64,000 nt of DNA from Struthidea cinerea (Eukaryota > Chordata > Aves > Passeriformes > Corcoracidae), in the NCBI GenBank assembly GCA_013397865.1, contig VZTI01003146.1, positions 235,071-299,070 on the forward strand. The letters are read 5' to 3'. The notes below the pieces were generated by a model. That model was not told where the DNA came from. It did no database searches and saw only the letters and a list, made by a program, of their open reading frames with translations. Below are positions 1 through 10,518 of this stretch, in pieces. How positions within the stretch are numbered: the stretch's first letter is position 1; each line of letters opens with the position of its first letter. The translations under genes were made by a program, and so were the position numbers.

Positions 1-840
1 GAGAAGGAGGGAGGATGGAGGGAAGGCGGAGGCGCCGGCCCGGGCCGCGCCACGCTCCCCGCCCCGCCCCGGCCCCCGCCCCGGGGAGCCGCCACGCACA
101 CGGGGATGGGCTCTGTCCCTGCCCGGGGGCAGACGTGGCGCAGAGGGCCCGTGCCCGGCCGCGTCCCCCGGGCGCAGTGGGACTGGGAAGCGGCGGGGGA
201 GGGGGGGGGGAAGCTCCGGCGCCGCCCCNCGGCCCAGCCCCGCGATGACAGACCCTATCCCGAGCCGGCGAGGGGGTCTCGGAGCGGGGAGCGCTCTCCA
301 CCCTCGCAGCCTTCCGCGCTGGGCGTCCCCCGACCCAGCCCGGTCCTTCTGCCAGTTCTTAGCCCAGCGCCTAGTTTTGGTGGCAGAACGCGGCGGGATT
401 CTGTCTCACGCAACTTCTGTTTTGCTTGGTTGTGATTTTGACTGGAATGACTGCAGCAAGCTCCGGAGTGACTGGGAGAAAGGCGTGGAGAAAAAGTTGT
501 TTTCTCCATCCGCAACCCCTCTCTTCACCCCGTTTCTAGTGCGTGTAGAGCAGAGACTTGGCATCGGGCTGGTCCCTGGGGACCCAACAGCTGCTGCCCT
601 GGCTGGCAGGAGCGCTTCTGGTTCCAGGCTTGGTCCGAGACGGAGAGACCGGGAGCTCAACACCGACTCTGCCCGCGGAGCATTTCCGCTCGGAGCATGC
701 TCCTTTGCCTCACCACGCCGACAGGAGCCCGCTGCCTTCATCTTCCCCACGGAGCGAGTCCCAGCACGGGACAGGAAAGGAAAGGTTGAGCAGGCCTTCC
801 CCTGTGCCGCGGGCTCCAGCTGGAGCTTGGGCCGCTGAAT
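1..840. promoter_or_regulatory. CpG island at left edge, possible promoter of the upstream gene
   Basis: The first few hundred bases are very GC- and CpG-rich, with G/C runs resembling Sp1 sites and one ambiguous base at 229; composition falls to the genomic average after about 840. Open frames here are arginine- and proline-rich products of composition and match nothing I recognise. In other amniotes the gene left of TCP11L2 is CKAP4 on the opposite strand, so this could be its promoter or 5' end. That is inferred from gene order; no CKAP4 coding sequence is visible. Confidence 0.5.
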
Positions 841-2700
841 ATATCTGTTTCTCTATTTGATTACAGCAATAAATTAAATCAAGTGCTGTCTTGGAAGACG
901 TTTTCTTTTCTTGGTCTTCCCTTTGATTACAGTGTGTTCTTTTACATATATATATATATACACATAAAATAAATTTTAGGTTGAGAATTATGTAGAAACA
1001 GTGAATCTTAAAGTTAGCAGGATCACAGGCCCTGATGTCAGCCTGGCAAATACAGTTCCACCTCTGCCAAGGCTTAGGATGAACTGACCTGTTTGATCTA
1101 TACATGGTGTACTAGTGAGCGACTACTAGAATAGGTGATAAGAGGAGAATTTATAGTGACTTGTCTCAGGCATTTTGTCAGCACAATTCTGTCAAATGCA
1201 CAGACTTGAGAGGATGTTGGAGTGACTGCAGGTTATGGGCACCACAACAGAACTTTTTGCCCTGACCCTAACAAGTAACAGAGATCTTGCACAGGGGTCA
1301 GGAGTTGTCTTAAATACATCCCAGAAGTGGCTGAAGCTGGTATGAGGGGGCTTGCACTAAAACAGGTGAGGAACCCTCAGAATAATCTGTCTTCCTCAAT
1401 ACCATGAGAGTAGAAATCTTCAGCAGCAAACAAAGCACCCTGGGAAAGCTAAAACAGCAGTTTCCACAGTGAAGATCTAGCCACAGCCTTAGTTGTCTCA
1501 CACTTTATGAGAAGGGGATATCAGATTTCTATTTAGGAAGGGCCTAGAAAGGCCAGGATTTGTAGCAGTACCCTAAGACCCAGGATTTTAGCTCTGAAGC
1601 TGTTTATTTCAGAGTTTACTATAAGAACTGAGCCATATGGACTTCACCAGAGAGAACAGTCAAGAGGATCATCAACATTAAGTATCAAGGGATGTAAATC
1701 TGTTTTAGGGAGTAAGGCAGTGTAGGTAACTGTCACACTATTTCTCCTTCTTTCGCTTGGTAGTGACAAGGAAACTGTTAGCAATGTACTACCTAAAGCT
1801 TTTTCTCACCATGGAACCAATTCAAGCTATTTTTGACCAAGAGTACCATTCTACAAATAGCTTTTTGTTGTATTTGACACAGTGGGTCAAACTCTTTATT
1901 TCCTTTGTACAGAAAGACCAATTACTAGTGCTGAGGGGAGTGTGCATTAGGAATTTGCTGAGGTGGTAAAATCGCTAGACATTGCAGACTGGTGTGGTTG
2001 GGGAAGCTACTGATGTACCGTTTTCTCTCAGAAGTGTCAATAAAATGCTTTGCCTTTGTGTGAATTTGAAGACAAATACTTCAGTGGGGAGAAGTAGCAA
2101 CCCAGTTTGCCTCTCACAAGACTTATTTTTCCTTGGAATACAGGAAACTCCACGGAAGAACAAGCTGAGAAAGCGTCCTTACACCTGCCTTGTAGTCTTT
2201 TTGTCTTGCCCTTGAGCCTATTATCAAATCTGGGCCTGATGATCTCCGTCAACCCAGGGTCTTAACATCCATCTGTTAGCGCTAAAGCCAGTCTGCCTGG
2301 CTCAGTTATTAGGATTAGGGAAAAATGTCTTGTGACTCCAAGTTATGTTCTCAACTTAGTTGTCATGGGGCCTGGCATAAACTATAGCATGCCTTGTCCT
2401 TTCCCTCTCCTCCCATGCTAACCACGAGTTAGCCATATACTGGGACATTTCTGACCTGCAGGGTCAAATGCAGCTACACATCCACTCAGTAGCTGCCTTG
2501 CTGGATAAAGCAGAGCATTAATTGTAGGCTTTACTGTCTTTGCCAGTTTTACTGGTAACAGTAAGAAAGGTTACGAACCAACTTGCTGGAAAGACTGAGC
2601 ACGAACTAGTCCTTCATTTCAATTAACAGTGCTTCTGTAGTGAAAGGCCAAGAGTTAAAGTCAACTTGAGACACTAGTCAAAATTCCAAATGTGTACCTT
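841..2700. other. Intergenic, no gene seen
   Basis: AT-rich single-copy sequence between the left CpG island and the LTR. It holds a short AT dinucleotide run at 946-960. No conserved exon or recognisable repeat was seen. Confidence 0.5.
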
Positions 2701-3285
2701 TGTTGTGGTTGAACTCCATCCAGGAACTAAGCACCCCAGAGCTGCTCTCTCTCACCCGCCATGTCCCCAGTGGGATAAGGGAGAGAATCAGAAGGGTAAA
2801 AGTGAGGAAACTTGTGGGTTGAGATAAAAGCAGTTTAATAATTGAAACAAATTAAAATAATATTAAATTGTAATAAAAATGAAAATAACAAAGAGAGGTA
2901 AATAATACCCAAGACAAGTGATGCAAATGAAAACAATTGCTCACCAGCAACTGACTGATGGCCAGCCCGTCTCCAAGCTGTGCTCCACCACCAACCTTCC
3001 TGCAGTTTTATTGCTGACCATGACACCATAGGGTATGGAATATCCCTCAGGTCAGTGGGGTCATCTGTCCTGGCTGTGTCCTCTCCCAACTTCTTGTGTA
3101 CCTTCCTCCTAGCTGCTGAGGTCAGGTGAGAGGCAGAAAAGGCCTTGACTCAGTGTAAGCACCACTCACAGGTAACTAAAGCATCCCTGTGTTATCAACA
3201 TTGTTTTCAGCGCAAATCCACCAGTTTTCAACATCCACCAGCTACTAGGAAAAAAGTCAACTCTATCCCAGCCAAATCCAGGACA
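2701..3285 (-). mobile_element. Solo LTR of an avian endogenous retrovirus
   Basis: On the minus strand the element opens with TGTCCTGG and ends in CACAACA, as LTRs do. Its order of motifs (CTGGGATAGAGTT near the start, CTTGACTCAGTG/AAGGCC reversed in the middle, GGATATTCCATACC, and GACACAGCCAGGACAG) resembles an LTR type common in neoavian and passerine genomes, recalled from general knowledge. No internal gag, pol or env sequence adjoins it, so it is a solo LTR left by recombination. I could not see a matching target-site duplication, and the ends may be off by a few bases. It lies about 1.5 kb upstream of the CpG island used for TCP11L2. Confidence 0.75.
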
Positions 3286-4789
3286 TACATGCATGTGCTA
3301 TAAAAGACACAAGGACATTGATCTTCTTAATTGAGCAGAACAAATTTAAAGGCTGTACAATTATTTTTCTGGCTGACATTGGGGACATTCAGAAAATGAG
3401 TGGTATTTCTCAGTGGAGAAAATCTCTCCAGTAGGTAATCTACTTCAAGATGCATATAGTGGCCTATAGCTTCAGTGCCTCTGGATCAGGAAAGAATTGA
3501 AACCAAAAAGCAGGTTAAGTGCTGAGTACTGCAGTACTCAGTCTAACTTACTCTTGGCTTTTGGATCAGAATCTCAAAGCATGTCCTTGGTGCCTCAGCT
3601 ATACATACAGATGTACATCTCTGATAAGGTAGATAGAGCAAGCCATGAAGAATGGACTCCAAAACAGCTGGTGTGCTTGTGAGAGAAGGACACTGCTATA
3701 ACTGAAAAAAAAATTGTTTTAAAGCCATCCCTTTCTGGAATCCCATCTCTTACTCCATGATTTTGATGGTATCCCTGAGATACTTTTCCCGCTGAAGTTA
3801 TCTTTCATATCAGTATTCAGAAGCTACTTTACTTGGTGAGGCTGAGGCACCCCTTTCCCTCCCTGTGCAAGCCAGGCCACTGAGCAGCATGGGTTTCCAC
3901 AACTGCCAGTCCACACAGACACAAAATGGACCCTGAGTCACTAGCCTTGGTTTTGCAAGTACTCTTTGTGCAGTTTTAGCTGGTTAATAATAAAAAGCAT
4001 CAGCAGTCATTATAGCAAGAATTCGTGTTTTCCCCATATTTCAGATGGCATCTAAGCAAAAATGGATGTAAAAAATAATAAAAAATAATGTCCTTGGAAG
4101 TGATAACAGTTCTGTATAAAGCAGCCCGTCTGTATATCATCACGGTCTTCTCCAAAGCCCTTTTGAGCCTCTTTCAGACTGTCATTGCCATGTGCCATGC
4201 ACAAAGTGGGGCAAAGTAGTACAAATAGAGTTATTTAAAACATCGTCTTCTTTATAGAAGCTATTGGATTAGGCTGTTGGACTTAATCCCATTTAACGTC
4301 TCTGAAGGCCGGGCTCAGAGCGGCAGGGCTGACAGGTGCTCTGTCTCCCTGCATGCAAGCGGCTTCTCCCTCTCCAGCCGGGCACTTGGCACTTGCCTAG
4401 CCAAACTCCGTTCCCTGCTTCGAGCCCTTGATTTTGTAGCAGAGGTTAACGGGACCTACAGTGGGCTCTTGTCTGCCCGAGTACAACACCTATTCTGTGT
4501 CGTTCACCACGTGTGCTAAAGGTTAACTGCAGGAAGGGGAGCTGTGTCTTCGCGACCGGCAAAGCTGGCGTTAGTGAGCTCTTGTCTCAGAGATGACTGC
4601 CGGTGTTTTGCCCTCCGTGCTTCCTGGTGGGTGAGGCAGTGATGGCACGTAGCTCCTGTGACAGGAAGAGGTGATGACCCTGGCAGGTACTGCTGGCCCA
4701 GTGGGTGCGTGAAGCTGCCCAGTGCATGAGCTCAATACAGCAATAAGCAAAACATTCATAATGATAGTGCTGCACTGTCCTATGCTTGC
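3286..4789. other. Intergenic, no gene seen
   Basis: Single-copy sequence between the LTR and the second CpG island. GC rises from about 4270 towards the island. An 80-codon open frame at 4277-4519 has no recognisable content. Confidence 0.45.
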
Positions 4790-6310
4790 GTTCCTCAGTG
4801 CGCGCTCAGCCGGCCTCCGGACACCACAGCCATGAGCGAGACGGGTGACTAAACTCGGCAGGGTCCTGTGGCTCCCCTGAAGCTGAGGTGGCAGGGGTGG
4901 CAGTGGGGGGCCAAGATGGCGCGTGGAGGGGCGCCGCACTAGCCCCCATCGAGAGCGTAAGGGAACCAGGGCAGGAACATACTTAAAGCCCCCTTTGCAG
5001 CGCAGTGCACGAAGGCGGGCACACACGACCTGAGACGCTACCCCGTGCCCTGCGGAGTACGGGCATTTTCCGCCCACTCCCCGGCTCTGCGGGGTCGGTG
5101 TTCCCGTCCCTGAGGCGGCCCGGGGGCGGGGCGGGGGCGGCGCCATCCCGGACGGACGGGGCCCTTCCGTAAACACCACCCAGCCCGTCCCCCGGCCTAC
5201 CCCCCGCACGCCGGCACGGCCCATTGTCAGCGCGGGGGAGTCCGCCGGAGCGTCTCCCCGTGTCGCCTCATCTTTCTCAACGCTTCGTTCTCGGTCGCAG
5301 GCAGAATGAGATGTGGGCAACTTCTACGGGGATAAGCGGAGGCTGGCCCAAGCGCCTCGGATAACTTGCTGCTGGCAGGCAGGAAAAGGTGATGCTCCTC
5401 CCTCCCTCCACCGTCAGAGATGGACGTGCCCGAGGAAGACACTAATAGTCCGGGCTGGGTCTTTAAATCCTCGCCGGGGGGGGAAATCTGTGTGCGGCCC
5501 CGGCGAGCGCCGCGCAGGACGGCGAGGGGCAGCGGTGAGTGACCGGCTGGGGACAGCGGGGCAGGGCAGGGCTGCGCCGGCCGGCTGGCCAGTGGCGGTG
5601 ACACGCGGTGGCAGGTCCGGGCACGCACGGGCGATGACCCGCGGGGTGAGTCCGGGCCAGTGCTGGCTCGGGGGCTGCCACCGTCCTGTGCGGTGCGGGT
5701 GGCAGGGAGGTGGTGGACTGGCCCGTCGCTCTGCTGCCCCGGTGGGGCACCTACTGCAGCAGGTGGGTTTCGCAGTTCCTGCGCTGGGTCCGTAGTGCTC
5801 CCCTTGCCCCGTGTCTCCTGGGCTTTTGCTGTCCCTTAGTGTCCGCTGGGACGACCCGCCCCGACGGGCGCAGCCTCAGGGTCCCCCCGCTGCAGCCCCG
5901 GTCAGCAGGGTGAGGGCACCCCGACACCTCCCCGGGGCATGGGGGCCGGGGCGCTTAGGGGCGGGTGCCCGGGCTCGCCTTCGCTGAGGCTGACAGGGAA
6001 CGTTCCCTTCTTGCTTCTCCCCCGGCCTCCCTCCCCCCGGGCCCGTCCTTGGAAACGCTGTTTGTTTTGGTCGGCGAGTGCCAAACTCCTGCCTTTGCTA
6101 ACTGTTAAAAACATGGGGCCGGAGGAGGAGACAGGCGGCGAAACAGATGGAGGAAGAGGAGGAGCCGCCGGCTCCCCTCGGTGTCGCTCCCCCCGCGGGG
6201 GAGGGGAGCGGGCAGGGCGGCCTTCGGGGGCCGCGGCCCCTCGTCCCATCGCCGACCTGTCCGGGCGGAGGTCACTCCCGCGGCAGCGCGGGGGGCACTC
6301 GGCCGCATCT
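4790..6310 (+). promoter_or_regulatory. TCP11L2: CpG island, probable TCP11L2 promoter and non-coding first exon
   Basis: This CpG-dense block is the nearest island upstream of the TCP11L2 start codon and carries many GGGCGG-like boxes. A strong donor, GCG|GTGAGT, ends a possible non-coding first exon at 5534. The first coding exon has a clear acceptor at 10343-10344, so a spliced 5'UTR must come from upstream. The exact transcription start is not visible. Long open frames on both strands (one of 249 codons on the minus strand) are products of GC richness. Confidence 0.6.
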
Positions 6311-9300
6311 CACTCTGGCCGATAGAGTTTTTTAAGCCTTCACGAAGAGAAGTGACTGTTCAAAGGGAAGAGCTGTGGAACTAGAAAGCTAAAGGGGAGA
6401 AATGTTGGCTGTAAGCTGTGAAAAATGAGGCGGGAGGAAATGCAAGTAACTCTTAACAAAGGCTCTTTTCTGTTCTCGTGTCGTGAGTGCTTGGCAGAGG
6501 TGGAGTCAGTGAAAGGGAAACTCGAGACCAAATGAGATTCAGTCGGTGCCAGCTTGAAGATAGTAAGAATGTGAGCCCAGCAGAATAAACAAAGTTAAGA
6601 CATTCATAGTGGTAAAACTGGACAGAGCACTCATAAGTCTCTGTGTCCATGCACACTTCCTTTGAACAAAACAGGGCTGTGGGAAACCTTTCCTTGAAGA
6701 TGGTATCTGAAGAAAAAAACCAACAAACTGTAAAACTGTCTTCCTCTCTCCTCCCCCTCAGGTGCTTCATAAAATAACTTCTAAAGCAAATCTTCAGAAA
6801 TAAAAAGTGTATTTGTGTCTTCTAAAACTAACCTGATCTTGCAGTCTTGGTGAGTTCCAAATGAAGAATTGAGTTGGGTGTTGTGGTAACTGATTAAGAG
6901 CAAGATGCCTCTAAGCATCTACAGTTTTCTATTTATTTTCTTTTTACTAAAAAGAAAAACCCCCAGCTGTCTAAATAGCAGAAACACGAGAATTTATTTC
7001 CTCATTGTTAAATTAGCTACAATCTTGGGGTTGGTACATTTAGAAGATACTTTTAGCTTGGTCTCGCATAGAGTTTATCCTTAAAAAACCCTACGAATAG
7101 TACTGATTGAAAGAAAGTAAATGGTGGGATGAAGCCCACTGTGATGGTGTCCGACTTAATATAAATGTAAATGTGGGTAGTCTTCAATGCAGCAGAGTAA
7201 AGCAGGTTGTAACCCCAGGCTGATCCTTTAATAGAACAGTTTGGATATTAATGTGTGTATTAAAACAAAAGACTAATATGTAATAACTAATGAGCAAATA
7301 AAAAAAAACCAAGATGCTGTTGTTTATCCAAGATGGTGAGTTACAAAGAGTTCTTGCAAGGCTACGGGGCTTTTTAAAACATTTTTATATGGCCATTATA
7401 CTAATTTAAAGTTCTATATGAACTTGGCCATTAGTTATTAATGAGAACTTCTGTGCTGTCTACACAAGTGTAAGGAAAATCAGCTCTTCCAGTGTATGCC
7501 ATAAAGCAAGGACTAAGTGACTTGGTTGTCTATTGTTGTAACTAATTAGAAATGCCATTTTTGGTTTGTACTTACCTTTCATATGCTCAATGACTGTACT
7601 TTTGTCTAAGTGTTTTAGGTGGCACCTGCAGGTTCTGCTTGTATATTCATGTATGTTTAGTTTGATGTGTTTATCTTTTAAACTTAGAATTTAGCAATAA
7701 TGTTCTGAATCTGCAGAGTACACCCATTCTTGCTTCCCATTGTGTTTGAAGCATTCTACTAGGAAATGTATTTAGTGTGGCAAAAGATTGCAGAGGTTTT
7801 TTGTGTGTCATCTCCTGTTGCGGTGTTGAAACTTCTTGCTTAAATTAAGCCTTCTGAAGCACTCTACTGACAGCTCTGCTGCCTGTATGTGTGCATATAT
7901 TGTATGAACAGGTGTGGTCTTGACACATCAAAATGTCATGGGCCTCCTTGAAATGCAAGTATTTTGTTGCCACAAGATCCTTTGCTGGGACTAGCGCTCA
8001 AGGACTTGATGTATATAGACTTCTAATTCTACCTTAACCACTTGATCTTGGAAATCAGGATCGGGGTGGAAAATGGCAGTGCTGACTTGCCTTCATGGCT
8101 GGTTTAGTGCTTCTCTCAGGAGCACCTTGCAAACCTGAATATTTATTGACATTGTCATACCTTGAGGTAAGAGGAAGTTCATGAAATGATGATGTGTAAA
8201 TTGTGTGAGAATATTGGGGTTTTTAATGGTCATTTACCTTCTTCCATGTTCTTAACACCTGAACCGAAGCAGTAGACGCACCTTGAAGTGCTCATACTCG
8301 GCAAGCAATTTGCAAGGCTTTGGGCCACTACACTGCTAAAATCCTTCGATGGACCACATGCTGCAACATTAATCTTTTGGAGGTTAGTTATTTGTATGTA
8401 AATAAAGAGGTGTCATACAAGATTAAAGCCTGGAAATACAGTGTTCTTATATTGACCAAAAAAATTAGTTGGAGGGTAATAAAAACTTCGCAGGCTCTGT
8501 GAAGTGTTACTGTATTTAAGTGAGCAGTTCAACATGAAGAACCTCGAGTATGTTCTACAATTAGTTGGTCACAACTAGTTTCTGGTCAGCATTAACTTTG
8601 AGATCTGTAACACAGCTTTTAATTGAAGAAATAGTTTCTCTCTTCTCTAGCATTAACTAGTGACTCATTTCTAATTGTAACTTAAATACAATTTCCGAGA
8701 CAAAATATCTCTGCGTTTTGGGTTTTTTAGGTTCTCTTGCAACTCTGTCTTGTTTAGTCAATACTGTTTTAAATGTTTGCATGTTAGAAATTATAAAATT
8801 GCTGTTCTAATAAAGTTACGATGCTCAGGATCACAGGTAATGCTGCAAGTCTTGAATGCATGACCTCTATGTTCTAGTCAGGTGTCTGTTACTGGCTTCT
8901 CCAGTAAAGTGATAAACTGTTAGCTGTGTTCTTGCTGATGTGACTTATTCTTTTCACAAAAAAATCCCAGCATAAAGTATGACATAAATAATAAGGTGCT
9001 CAAGTGCATCCTCTTTCCTCTTAGGAGAGGAGGAAGAGTAAACATACACTTAAGAAATGTTAATCATCTCAATTAACAGGGGAGTGCTCATCAGTGTAGT
9101 AGCTCATCAAGTTATAAAGGCCTATTCAGGATGAGTTGGTACCCAAAAAATCGAATGCTTTAAGCTGTAACTAGGTGCCAGCATAAAGAAATCTTCATTT
9201 TCACTACCTTTTGTCTATCCCAGGGCCCCATGATATGTTGATTCACATACGTACAGACAAAGATCATCCTTTTATTGCCAAAAGTGGCTTTTTTCCAAGT

Positions 9301-10344
9301 TCAGCAGTTGCAAAGTGTGGTATTCCCTGCCTGCTGAAGTTGATGGGGTTTAATTGTAAATGAAGTTATATTAGTTAAATTTGCTGATGGAAACCATTGC
9401 TGGCTGTGTCTCTTCATAGCCATAATCAGAGATAGCTACTTTCGGTATCTGGGCCAAATTCCTTTGGTAGTAATTGCAGCTGACTTCCAGCTTCTCATTT
9501 TAATACTATTATGAACATATTTTTCACTTCCTGTCATGCAGTTGTTAATCATCTGTATCACACTGTGCAGCTGTCCACGTTTTCTGCAATTGCAGATTAT
9601 TTGCCTCGGAGGCAGTTTCTTTACATAGAAACACTATGAAGCACAACACTTCTCAGTGGAGGTTGTTGTCTGTACTAAATAGAATATTGGAGGCTCAGAG
9701 TTGCCATTCGACTTAAACCAGAAAACCTATCCACCTTCACCCCTAGGAGGAGTAGTTTTTGGGTCTGTGCCACTGTTGATCTGATTCTGAGCACAGACCC
9801 AGCTAAAGCAGCAGGTCAGGCTTTCAGCTACACCCTGTCAGAAATGTAATATTCTGAATTACTTGCCTGTTCTGCCCCGCAACTTCTGTGTTTGCTTCAC
9901 TGTTGTTACACTTGGTGCAGCTTGTTTGTGGAAGGAAACTCGTTGCTAAACACGGCTGCTTGGTGAAGTCAGGTGGGGGATGGTAACATCATGAGATGCC
10001 TTTCTGGACATTGAAAACTGCCAAAATTCTTGCAACAAGCAGCTTCAGGGGTTCTTGTGGGTAGTCTTTAATTTTATAAAATATAACCACTTTAGGGACT
10101 GTTTCCAGCATAATCATTAAGGTATGAAACAGCTGAAGGTACAAAGTTTTCTTACAGAACAGGTATAGTTTGTTGACAACTATATGATTCTGCATGTCAA
10201 GCCAGATCCTTTCCTTTGCCTTTCCTCTTTAGGAAAGGCAACTACTTGGTCTTCATTCACAGCATAATGATCGGTAGCTGACTTTTGAGAAACAAACAAA
10301 AAATGTAAGTGCTGGTTTTATGGGAATTATGTTTGTCTTTCCAG
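6311..10344 (+). other. TCP11L2: Presumed TCP11L2 first intron
   Basis: AT-rich non-coding sequence between the CpG island and the first coding exon. No open frame of note, no recognisable repeat and no clear additional exon was seen. It ends in GTCTTTCCAG, a good acceptor. Confidence 0.5.
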
Positions 10345-10518
10345 GTCTTGTTTACTGTGTAAACAAGGTAAAGGGAATCAGAATGCCTCTCAATGATGAC
10401 CAGAACAGTGACTCAGATTCTTCACGCCTCTCCGAAAGCACAGCTTCTTCCAGTGACTCAGAATATTCCAGGCAGAGCTTTAACAGTGATTCTTCAAGCA
10501 AACCCAGCTCCCCAGCGT
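10345..10518 (+). CDS. TCP11L2: TCP11L2 coding exon 1 (coding from 10383)
   Basis: The acceptor GTCTTTCCAG ends at 10344, giving 38 nt of 5'UTR before ATG at 10383. It codes residues 1-45 plus one base, ending SSPA, with donor GTAAGC at 10519. The segment is rich in Ser and Asp (SDSDSSRLSESTASSSDSEY), as in human TCP11L2, and looks disordered and phosphorylatable. A second possible donor, GTAAAG at 10367, lies in the 5'UTR. Confidence 0.9.

Noticed and set aside
15..838. Several long open frames in the left CpG island
   Set aside because: Open frames exist in many phases on both strands, with low-complexity Arg/Pro content; none resembles CKAP4 or another known protein.
4571..5320. 249-codon open frame on the minus strand, the longest in the window
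   Set aside because: It lies in the CpG island, has Arg/Pro/Gly-rich composition and no recognisable domain; stops are rare in such GC-rich DNA.
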